From an uncultured Kiritimatiellota bacterium (GTDB taxonomy: Bacteria; Verrucomicrobiota; Kiritimatiellia; RFP12; DVOR01), in assembly GCA_944391085.1 (NCBI GenBank), contig CALXSE010000002.1:74450-138449 (forward strand): a DNA stretch of 64,000 nt, given 5' to 3'. The position numbers and the translations under genes were made by a program. Below the pieces are notes generated by a model. It searched no databases and was not told the origin of the DNA. It worked only from the letters and a program-made list of their open reading frames with translations. Shown one piece after another: positions 23,543-31,500 of the stretch. Each line of letters starts with the position of its first letter. Positions within the stretch are counted from its first letter, which is position 1.

Positions 23543-25165
23543 ATGAAAAAGTTCATCGCTTTCTTTCTCTTCTGCGTGGCAGCATTTTCTGAAGCGGCGC
23601 CGATCAAGGTGGCGTGCATTGGAGACTCAATCACGTATGGCACGGGTTTGACAGACCGTGCCTCGGAGGCGTATCCGGCGCAGTTGCAGACAATCCTAGG
23701 TGTGAATTACGAGGTGCGGAACTTTGGCAATCCCGGCCGTGGCGTCTACTTGCACACGATGCGGGGGCAGGAACGGCGAGGGTTTCGTTTCATGCCTGAG
23801 CACCAAGCCGCGCTGGCCTGGCAACCGGACATCGTGATTTGTAACTTGGGCATCAACGATTGCGGCGCCTTCCTGAAAACAGAGGCGGAGCGCCCCGGCA
23901 CCTTCTGTGACGATTATCTCTCCCTGCTCGGCGACTACCAATCCCTGCCGAGCCAGCCGCGCCTCTATTTGTGGGGCAAACTTGCGCCACTCGTACCAGG
24001 CCAGACCTTCTGGCGCAGTCCGGAACCCTTCCTCATGCAGGCGGCCCTCGCCGAGGTTGCCGCCCGTAGCGGCGCCACGCCCATCGATATGGAGACGCCT
24101 CTTTTATCCCTCTGTCCCAACCATTTCCCAGACAAGATTCATCCTGATGCCACGGCTACACGCGCCATCGCCGAGGCTACCGCACGGGCGTTGAACCCGC
24201 CTCCGTCCGACACGCAGGCACCCACGCATCGCCCCCATACTGCCTCTGGATGGGCAAAGCCACGCCCCGCACCCCCCGTTGCGTTTCCGCCCGATATTGC
24301 CGGACACTGCGAGACGTGGCTCTGCGCCGGTCAATCCAACATGTTTTGGCCGCTCGCACGGTGTGCGGGGGCAGAGGCCGAGGCCGCAGAGACCGCCCAG
24401 CACGACATCCGCCTGTGGGACTTCGTGACCGGCCAATGGCGCCGCCTCACTCCGGCCAACGCCAAAGAGTGGAGTGCGTTGGCCGTTTCCTTCGCCAACC
24501 GACGCGCACGCGCCTCGGGCAAACCCATCGCCATCCTGTTGGTCGATGTCGGCGGTGCGCCCACCGAGGCTTTCCTCCCCGCCTGGGAAATGGCGCGCCA
24601 CCCCACCCTCCTCGCAATCCTGGCCAACCGTGCGCCGCTCGACCGTAACCCGGACTTCCCCGACTCTTGGGTCAAGGCCGTTTACCGCGAGCGCCTCGGC
24701 CACGAAGCCGACGGTTGGCGCCCCGGCGCGCTATGGGACAATGGCATCGCCCGAACCCGCCACCTCCCTCTCACCGGCGTCCTGTGGTACCAAGGCGAGT
24801 CCAACGCCTCCATGGCCATCGACGGCCACCCCGACGCCCCCCTTCCCGAGGCCTACATGGAGGAAACCCTCCGCGCCGCCATCACCGCCCTCCGCCCTAC
24901 CCCGGAGACACCTTTTCTGATGATGGGCCTGCCATCGATGAACCGCCCATGGGGCCCCTACCGCGCCCTCCAGCGAAAAGTCTGCGCCGAGACCGGTGCC
25001 ACGTACCTAGACACTTTTTCCGCCGGCCTCGGTGACCCCTCGAACGTCCATCCAGCCGACAAGCGCCCCTTTGCGGAGATGGCCTCCGACGCCTTCGAAC
25101 GCGCGCACTCCTTGAAAGGACGCCCCGCCAACGCAACGCTTCGCGGTCATGCCTCGTCTCCTTAA
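23543..25165 (+). CDS. Secreted two-domain esterase: SGNH/GDSL hydrolase fused to sialate O-acetylesterase-like domain
   Basis: A 540-residue protein with signal peptide (MKKFIAFFLFCVAAFSEA). Domain 1 (about 20-215) is an SGNH/GDSL hydrolase with Ser29 in CIGDSIT, the NLGIND block (101-106) and the Asp/His pair in DKIHPD (197-202). Domain 2 (about 250-525) resembles sialate O-acetylesterases: nucleophile Ser265 in AGQSNM, GVLWYQGESN, and a terminal NVHPADK with the catalytic His. Both domains keep their catalytic residues, so the protein may remove acetyl groups from two positions or substrates on a glycan. It is monocistronic, and its predicted promoter makes a leaderless mRNA. Exact substrates are unknown. 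Confidence 0.82.
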   Translation: MKKFIAFFLFCVAAFSEAAPIKVACIGDSITYGTGLTDRASEAYPAQLQTILGVNYEVRNFGNPGRGVYLHTMRGQERRGFRFMPEHQAALAWQPDIVICNLGINDCGAFLKTEAERPGTFCDDYLSLLGDYQSLPSQPRLYLWGKLAPLVPGQTFWRSPEPFLMQAALAEVAARSGATPIDMETPLLSLCPNHFPDKIHPDATATRAIAEATARALNPPPSDTQAPTHRPHTASGWAKPRPAPPVAFPPDIAGHCETWLCAGQSNMFWPLARCAGAEAEAAETAQHDIRLWDFVTGQWRRLTPANAKEWSALAVSFANRRARASGKPIAILLVDVGGAPTEAFLPAWEMARHPTLLAILANRAPLDRNPDFPDSWVKAVYRERLGHEADGWRPGALWDNGIARTRHLPLTGVLWYQGESNASMAIDGHPDAPLPEAYMEETLRAAITALRPTPETPFLMMGLPSMNRPWGPYRALQRKVCAETGATYLDTFSAGLGDPSNVHPADKRPFAEMASDAFERAHSLKGRPANATLRGHASSP

Positions 25166-25199
25166 CCATTTGACTCGCAAACGGACGTTGGCGGAGTCC

Positions 25200-25439
25200 T
25201 CAAAGATAAGGGGAGAAGTCTTTTGGGAAAGGCGCTTGAAGGTCGAGTGGGTGGCCGGTAATGGGGTGATTGAGGCAAAGACGCCTGGCATGGAGGAGTT
25301 GGCGGGCGGGCGGATAGGGAAGGCGCCGGTCAAGGGCAGGCTTGCCATAAAGTGCATCGCCGACGATGGGGGTGCCAAGGGAGGCGAGATGAACACGGAT
25401 TTGGTGGGTGCGCCCGGTCTCAATGTCGCATTCTACACG
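25200..25439 (-). pseudogene. 3' fragment of an RluA-family pseudouridine synthase gene
   Basis: The minus strand encodes about 79 residues of the C-terminal part of an RluA-type rRNA pseudouridine synthase: VECDIETGRTHQIRVHLASL, then PIVGDALYGK and LLHARRLCLNHPITG, ending at TGA 25200. The catalytic half is missing. The frame runs straight into sequence homologous to the start of psd but in a different register, so no sensible protein results. It is a truncated remnant, not a functional gene. Confidence 0.8.
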
Positions 25440-25616
25440 AGCAACCCCAAGACGGGACAAAGGACGCATCCCCCGCCGACGCCCAACACCAGGGGCACCA
25501 CAATCAGCGCCCACCCGTTGCGGATGATCGCCTCGCTCTCGCGTCTTTCATTCTCGTACATCGCAGAACCGTCCTTGTCCTTCGGGCATCGCGCCCAATT
25601 CCCTCATATAGTAGCA
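25436..25616 (-). pseudogene. Truncated duplicate of psd 5' end with its promoter
   Basis: From ATG 25561 the minus strand encodes MYENERRESEAIIRNGWALI and continues to a TAG at 25433-25435 after 42 codons. The first 40 residues are nearly identical to the N-terminus of Psd at 23147. At the DNA level the match runs through the start codon into the leader (hairpin GGGC-GCGAT-GCCC) and a promoter-like TGCTACTAT (25608-25616). The junction with the RluA fragment is near 25436-25439. This is a partial duplication with about one change in six bases in the leader. The flanking stretch 25617-25714 contains nothing I can name. Confidence 0.8.
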
Positions 25617-25714
25617 AAACCTCGCCAACCGTGCAGAACCCCGCAACGGCGAGGCGACCGCCCGCCGTCCCGCTGGCCGCCACGCCGCGCCCCGGATGCC
25701 GCCCTGTCCGCCCC

Positions 25715-26839
25715 CTACCCTTCGATGGCGGCGCGCAGCCAGGCAAGCGATTCCTCACGGAAGGCCCCGAGCCGCTCCGCATAGCCGCCGGCGGGCTGAG
25801 CGAAACGCGCGGGGTCGCCCACGTGGAAATCGTCGGGGATGGGGACAGGGACGGCGTGGCGTTCGGCGCCGACGCGCCGCAGGAGGGCGCGCAGGCGGGA
25901 ATCCTTGCGCGGGTCGGCCTCGGTGAGGGCGATGAAGGGCTTGCCGCTGTGGAGGGAGAAGACGGCGCCGTGGAAGGAGGAGGTCACGATAAAGGACGCG
26001 TTGAGGAAGAGGTCGACGAACTCATAGGGCGAGGCGGATTTGTTCACCGTGGCGCGCGGCTTGCCCAAGTCCTGCCTGCGGCCGTTGAGATAGACGACGT
26101 CGAGGTCGAGCGCGCGGGCCACTTCGTCGATGACGCGGTCGGCCTGCGGGTAGGGATTGACCATGTAGGCCATGATGTAGACGAGGATATAGGGGCGCTT
26201 GGGACGGCGCGTGGCCTTTTGCGCCATCGCGGCCCACTGGGCGCGCTCAAGGAGGAGCGTCGGGTCGCAGCACCAGGCGGCGGTCTGGCCGGTGAGGTCG
26301 CGGATGAGCGCGACGCCGCTTTCCTCGCGCACCGAAAGCGCGTCGTAATCCAGAAGCGCCTCACGGTAACGCGGCCGCAGCGCCTCCGGCAGCGCGGAGA
26401 CGGCGAAGCTCGAGGCATAGGCGATCTTGCGCACGGCGGGGCGTCTATCCGCGGGGACGAAGGCGAGGAAGTAGGCCGGGTCCGCGCCGCTCCACTGCGG
26501 GTTGAAGGTCTGGTCGGATCCCGTCGCGTAGACATCCGCCGCGGGCGGGTCGGCGGCCAGCTCCGCGAAGGTGGCGTAGGGGCGCGTCAGGTCGAGCTCC
26601 GTGCGCAGGAAGTCGTCGTAGGCGCGGTCGCGGCGCCAATAGACCACGCGCCCAAGGAGATACCGCGCGAGGGCCGCCGGGCTGCGCGGGAACGTCCGTT
26701 CGCCGGCCTGCGCCACATAGTCGACGGTCAGGCAGCGGTGCCCCAACAGGCGCGTGACGGCCGTGTGCAGGGCGTAGGCCTGAAGCGCGGAGCCATAGTT
26801 GATGGTGCGGAACATGGTGATCTGGCAGACGGTTTTCAT
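25715..26839 (-). CDS. Polysaccharide pyruvyl transferase family protein
   Basis: A 374-residue protein of the polysaccharide pyruvyl transferase family (CsaB/WcaK/EpsI-like), which adds ketal pyruvate to surface glycans using phosphoenolpyruvate. Diagnostic stretches are the N-terminal FRTINYGSALQAYAL (near 10-24), DVYATGSDQTFNPQW (near 101-115), the ALSVREESG block (near 169-177) and VTSSFHGAVFSLHSGKPFI (near 292-310). ATG 26839 has AAAGGAG before it. It follows the Fe-S protein gene by 11 bases, a pairing common in exopolysaccharide clusters. The frame is open upstream to 27064, but that part overlaps the neighbour. Confidence 0.85.
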   Translation of the reverse strand: MKTVCQITMFRTINYGSALQAYALHTAVTRLLGHRCLTVDYVAQAGERTFPRSPAALARYLLGRVVYWRRDRAYDDFLRTELDLTRPYATFAELAADPPAADVYATGSDQTFNPQWSGADPAYFLAFVPADRRPAVRKIAYASSFAVSALPEALRPRYREALLDYDALSVREESGVALIRDLTGQTAAWCCDPTLLLERAQWAAMAQKATRRPKRPYILVYIMAYMVNPYPQADRVIDEVARALDLDVVYLNGRRQDLGKPRATVNKSASPYEFVDLFLNASFIVTSSFHGAVFSLHSGKPFIALTEADPRKDSRLRALLRRVGAERHAVPVPIPDDFHVGDPARFAQPAGGYAERLGAFREESLAWLRAAIEG

Positions 26840-26850
26840 GGCATCTCCTT

Positions 26851-28011
26851 TCAGCGGCGGACAATCCTGCACAGGCGGGCCCAGGCGCACCCGATGAGCG
26901 ACCAGCCATGCGCCAGGGTGAAGCCGGCCGGCCAATCGAGCAGGCGGATGAACGTGGCCCGTCCCCACGCGGGCGGTTCGGCCTTGGGCGTCTTCGCCTC
27001 GACCTCCGCGTTCTCGGCGGGCGTGAGCGGCTCGGTGACGCAGTGCGCGGCGGCCTTGGTCCACACCTCAAGGCCGCGCGCGGTGAGGGCCTCCACGCGG
27101 CTCACGCCCGTGTCGTTCGCCTGGTAACGCTCACCCCAGAAATCGCGCACGCGGATGTCCGCGCCGCTGTGCGTCCCCACGAAGGGGCACGCGTAACACG
27201 TCAGATTCTGCGCCGTACAGCGAAGGAAATGGCGAAGAAAAGGTTCGTTTCCCGAGGCATATCCCCTATAAAATGTTTGTCTATCCTCGGAAAGGGTCAA
27301 TTCATAGGCGTCCTGCCAGCCACGGGTTTTGCCGCGCCACGAGGCCTCGACCCGGCGTGGATCCCGCCCTTTGGCCGCCCGGCGCAGGAAGGCCGCCCAG
27401 AGCTTTTGGGAGGGCACGCCGTGGCAGACGAAGTCCACCAGGACGAACCGCTCCTCGACGCCGCGCGTTTGGATAAGGCGGCGGAAGGCGGCGATTTGGC
27501 AGGGCGTGCCCACGACAAGCCACTTGCCGTCACCCGCCAGGATGTAGCGAAAGGCGGGGACGGTCAGGCTTTGGATGTATTTTGACCCCCGTGCCGGCAC
27601 GAAGGCCTCCGGCGTCTCCGCCAGAAAGTGCTCCGCGCGTTGCCGCTCGGGCACATACCGCACGCCGCAGAAGCCGTAGCCCTCCCCCGCCAGGGCCGCG
27701 ACGATGGCGCCGACCGCCCCGCCGGAGGAACTCGCGCGAAGGGAATCAGCGTCCTTCAGCCACGCCGCGTCCCCGCGCAGCACGCGCTTATGCAACGTCT
27801 CCGGCGGGATGGGCGAACGGGTCGGGCACAGGCGCACGCAGAGCCCGCACCCCACGCACGCGGCCGCGTCCACCCGCGGCACCCAGAACCCCTCGCGCGA
27901 CTGCGCCATCTCGACGCACCGCCTCGGGCAAACCACGGCACACACACCACACCCGTAGCAAGGGTTCGTCCCCGCCACGGTCTCTCTTCCATCCACTTTC
28001 TCTCGGGCCAT
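26851..28011 (-). CDS. Coenzyme F420 hydrogenase/dehydrogenase beta-subunit-like iron-sulfur protein
   Basis: A 386-residue protein with two N-terminal 4Fe-4S ferredoxin motifs (CYGCGVCAVVCP near 18-29 and CVGCGLCVRLCP near 51-62). They are followed by the FrhB N- and C-terminal domains; WLVVGTPCQIAAFRRL and LVDFVCHGVPS are typical. In bacteria such proteins often sit next to pyruvyl transferases in surface-polysaccharide loci, where their reaction is not settled; a redox role is inferred. ATG 28011 is preceded by AGGAAAGG at a long spacing. The 5' leader is the structured RNA described at 28012-28207. Confidence 0.82.
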   Translation of the reverse strand: MAREKVDGRETVAGTNPCYGCGVCAVVCPRRCVEMAQSREGFWVPRVDAAACVGCGLCVRLCPTRSPIPPETLHKRVLRGDAAWLKDADSLRASSSGGAVGAIVAALAGEGYGFCGVRYVPERQRAEHFLAETPEAFVPARGSKYIQSLTVPAFRYILAGDGKWLVVGTPCQIAAFRRLIQTRGVEERFVLVDFVCHGVPSQKLWAAFLRRAAKGRDPRRVEASWRGKTRGWQDAYELTLSEDRQTFYRGYASGNEPFLRHFLRCTAQNLTCYACPFVGTHSGADIRVRDFWGERYQANDTGVSRVEALTARGLEVWTKAAAHCVTEPLTPAENAEVEAKTPKAEPPAWGRATFIRLLDWPAGFTLAHGWSLIGCAWARLCRIVRR

Positions 28012-28207
28012 AAAAAGCACGCCTTTCCTGCTTCTATCTGTAACGAGGCCCTGAGAAAGCCCTACACCGGATAGCAGCGAAAAGGCGCGCCAGAATGGCG
28101 CACCTTGCTGGACTTTTGCCCGGTGCAATGAAATTTCTCAGGTTTCGTTACAGGCAACTGTCGCGCAAAGCGCAGTAAAACGATGGCTCATCCCATCGCG
28201 TGCCCAC
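28012..28207 (-). ncRNA. Structured 5' leader, copy A (candidate cis-regulatory RNA)
   Basis: Read on the minus strand from about 28207. Hairpin 1 pairs CGATGG (28198-28193) with CCATCG (28186-28181), loop GATGAG. Hairpin 2 lies near 28176-28157. A long arm follows: CTGTAACGA (28153-28145) pairs with TCGTTACAG (28046-28038), and CCTGAGAAA (28142-28134) with TTTCTCAGG (28058-28050), leaving an AA/GCC internal loop. Inside, CACCGG (28125-28120) pairs CCGGTG (28070-28065) and GGTGCGCC (28104-28097) pairs GGCGCGCC (28091-28084). A closing helix could form between GCACGC (28203-28198) and GCGTGC (28022-28017), between Shine-Dalgarno and ATG. The same architecture with compensating changes occurs at 47529-47727. 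No known riboswitch class was recognised. Confidence 0.75.
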
Positions 28208-28216
28208 ATGATAGCA
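28208..28216 (-). promoter_or_regulatory. Extended -10 promoter of leader A
   Basis: TGCTATCAT on the minus strand sits immediately before the conserved leader sequence (GTGGGCACGCG). It is matched by TGTTATCAT at the same place before leader B. This sets the likely transcription start near 28201-28203, at the 5' end of the proposed closing helix. Confidence 0.6.
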
Positions 28217-28322
28217 AACCCCCGCCCCCAAAAGAAAGCCCCTACCCGCCCGTGACAGCCCGCTCCTCCCGATGGTCGGCAACGTGCCCAACGGGCACGC
28301 TACAAGACGACAGCGCGGCAAC

Positions 28323-28349
28323 CAAAAAGGCCCCCGAATCAGGGGCCTG
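28323..28349 (-). terminator. Second, distal terminator (duplicate)
   Basis: On the minus strand AGGCCCC (28348-28342) pairs with GGGGCCT (28334-28328), followed by TTTT. It resembles the lacZ-type terminator at 28476-28501 and carries the same flanking GCGTGAAG. That indicates a duplicated gene end rather than an independent terminator. The stretch 28217-28322 shows no feature. Confidence 0.65.
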
Positions 28350-28477
28350 CGTGAAGGGTTCGGCAAACGGGCGGCCAGCGGAGTTTAAGGGGCTGCTTGC
28401 TGAGAGTGGCCGCTGTAATCCGGCAAAGCATTTCCAGAAAGGCCGCTGGACGGCTTGTGACGGTGCCGGGGAAACGA
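28350..28477 (-). pseudogene. Decayed 3' end of a beta-galactosidase-like gene
   Basis: The minus strand at 28410-28375 reads ATLSKQPLKLRW, aligned codon for codon with ATLSELTLKLR-stop at the end of the intact beta-galactosidase gene. The downstream AAACGGGCG/GCGTGAAG and terminator are also shared. The stop is lost and nothing longer than about 20 codons is readable, so this is the tail of a former tandem paralog. Confidence 0.55.
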
Positions 28478-28501
28478 AAAAGGCCCCCGGGAGGGGGCCT
28501 T
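28476..28501 (-). terminator. Rho-independent terminator of the beta-galactosidase gene
   Basis: On the minus strand AGGCCCCC (28500-28493) pairs with GGGGGCCT (28488-28481) across a 4-nt loop, followed by TTTT. It begins 26 bases after the stop codon at 28526. Confidence 0.85.
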
Positions 28502-28525
28502 GCGTGAAGAGAGGTGAAACGGGCG

Positions 28526-31500
28526 TCAGCGAAGCTTGAGGGTCAGCTCGCTGAGGGTGGCCCAGATGTGGCCTTTGATGGCGGGGGCCTTGGCGGTGAG
28601 GCGGAGGTAACGCGCGTCGGTCGGGGCGAAGTCGATGTCGCGCCACTTGCGGTTGCCGGGGTTCCAGCCGGTGTCGCCGTCGAAGACGGTGGCCCAGGTC
28701 TTGCCGTCGGCGCTGAGCTCGATCTTGCATTTGCCGATGAGGCCGTTGAGCTCGTCGGCGCGGGGCAGGAGGCGGACGCCCACGACGGTCTGCACCTCGC
28801 CGAAGTCCAGCTCGAAGCTGTGCGGATAATCGGGGTGGACGTTGCGCCAGTCGGTGTGCCAGTAGGTCTTTGGGTTGCCGTCGAAGATGTTGGCGACGTT
28901 GCCTTCGCCGGGCTCTTCGGAGGAGACGTTCACGACCTTCCAGGCGGTGCGGACGGCCTCCTTGTCGAAGGTCCGGAAAAGGGGCGGGGTGGGAATCTGA
29001 CCGCCGTCCGGGATGACGGTGACGGCGACGGTGCCGCTCTCCAGCGCGAAAGGCTTGTCGTAGATGAAGGGCTTTTGGCCGTTGACGGAGACCTGTACCT
29101 TGGCGTCGACGCGGTCAGGGGTGACGGTGACCTGGTTCTTGCCGTCACGCGTCACGAGGGCAAGGCCGGCGGTGGGGCGGAAAGGCTCCGGCTTGAAGGG
29201 CTTGGAGCCGAAGCGCATGGCGAAGCCAAAGGCGAAGGGCTTGTTGTAGACGAGGTGCTCGGCCCAGGGACGGGGGCCGCAGGAGCCGTTGCCCAGGCCG
29301 GTCTGGGCGTAGTCGAGGTGGATCCAGGTCTTGTCGGGCGTGGGCAGGAGGGAGGGGAGGGTGGCGTCGAAGAGGGTGACGGCATCCCACTGGTTGACGG
29401 AGAAGGCGAAGGTGCGTTCCCAGACGGGAGAGAAGAAGCAGAGGGAGTCCTCGCCGTCCTCAAGGAAGAGCCAGCGGGCGTTCTCGCGGTTGCCGTATTC
29501 CTGGGTCTCGGGATAGGGCACGAAGAAATCCTCGACGGAACAGGTGAAGTGGTCGCGCCAGGTGTGGAACTTGCGGTCGACGTAGTTCTCGAAGGGGCCG
29601 AGGGCGTCGTAGTGGACGGTGTTGAGATCCTTGCTGACGGCGAGCTCGAAGCCAAGGCGCGGGATGATTTCCTCGGGGGACTGCGGATAGAAGACGCCCT
29701 CGCAGGTGACGGTGTTCATGAGGACCGTCCAGACGAGGGTGTATTTGTAGGGGACGTTGCCGCCGTCGGTCTCCATCTCGGCGAAAATCTGGACGGCCTC
29801 TTGGTCTCCCTCAATCTTGCGCCATTTCATGGAGAGGCAACGATTGCCCTGGGTCTTGAGAGAGCGCCAGGTGGCGGAGTCCTTGATGTAACGGTCGTTG
29901 TTGATGCGCGCGCGGTACATCGTGAAGCGGGGCGGGGCAGCGAGGAGGTCTTTGCCGTTGTAGCGGACCTGGGAGAGGACGCCGTCCTTGAAGATCAGGT
30001 AGGAGCCGTCGACGCCCTTGGCGGAGACGCGGAGGGAGCCGTCGGGGTTTTGGGTGACCTCGACGGGGACCTCGGGGAGGTGATCCATGGATTTGGGCTT
30101 GGGGGGCTTGCAACCGGGGGCGGGGATGGCGAACCAGGCGACGCAGTCGGTGACGATGGCCTTGGGGTCAACGCCGGCGGCGCCGACGAAGACGGGGAAG
30201 TCGCAGTCGTAATTCTGGGTGGGCTTGAGCGGGAGCGTTGCGCTTTGGCCGGGCTTGAGCGCGGGAAGGTCGCAGAGGCGCGCGCCGTCCTGGCCATAGA
30301 GGGCGTAACCCTCGGCGGTCTTGTGGAAGAACTTGCTCGTGACGGTGAGGGCCTGCTTGGCGGGATCCCAGGCGAAGGCGAAGGGCTGCTGGGCCTGCTT
30401 GATGGCCCAGAACTGGCCTTTGGGCTTGTGGTCGGCGGTGATGACGCCGTTGTCGCAGAAGTCGCCGAAGTTGGGCCTGTCGCCGAAGAGGCCGCCGAAG
30501 GCGAGGGATTTGCCGGTGAAGGGCTGGAGCTTGAAGAGGCCGGTCTTGGGGTCTTTGGTGGCGCGGAGGCCCTGGTCGATGAAGTCCCAGACGAAGCCGC
30601 CGATCATGCGGGGATACTGCTCGTAGATTTTGATGTATTCGTCGAACATGCCGCAGGCGTTGCCCATGGAATGGGCGTACTCGACGTGGACGTAGGGGCG
30701 GTGGGTGTGGCGCTTGGCGACGGCGCGGAGCTGGTCGTGAGGGCGATACATGGAGGAATCCATGTCGTTGTGGGGGGAGTTCTCGGGGAAGTCGCAGTAG
30801 TGGACCAGGCGGGAGGGGTCGTTCTGCTTGAGCCAGTCGCCCTGGTCGGCGAGGTTTTTGCCGGGGCCGGTCTCGTTGCCGAGGGACCACATGATGATGG
30901 AGGGGTGGTTCTTGTCGCGCTGGAACATGTTTTGGACGCGGAAGGCGTAGGCGGCGTGCCAGGAGGGGACGTCGTTGAGGCACTGGCGGGTACCGCGGAT
31001 CTGGTGGGCCTCGATGTTGGCCTCGTCCATGACGTAGATGCCGAGGCGGTCGCAGAGTTCGTACCAGCGCGGGTCGTTGGGGTAGTGGGCGGTGCGGACG
31101 GCGTTGAAGTTGCCCTTTTGGAGCCACTTGGCGTCGGCCTCCATCTTTTCCATGGTCATGGCACGGCCGCGGTCGGGATCCATCTCGTGGCGGTTGACGC
31201 CCCACAGCTTGGTGGAGACGCCGTTGATGAGGAGCTCGCCCTGCTTGCCGACCTCGACGCGGCGGAAGCCGGTCTGGAAGGCGCGGGCGTCGCCGTTGGG
31301 GAGGGCGACGGTGACGGCGTAGAGGTTCGGCGTCTCGGCCGTCCAGCGGGCGACGTTGGGGACGGTGCCGGCGGGGAGGGGGAGCTTGACCTCCTCTCCG
31401 GCCTTGAGTGCGGGGACGGGGAGCTTGGCGGCGTAGACGTCGCCGATGGCGATGGAGACCTCGCTGGGGGAGGTGGGCTCGGCACCGGCGTTGCGGACCC

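Noticed and set aside
28012-28207. Leader RNA as a c-di-GMP, cobalamin, TPP or SAM riboswitch
   Set aside because: None of the conserved core sequences of those classes that I know are present, and the helix order does not match.
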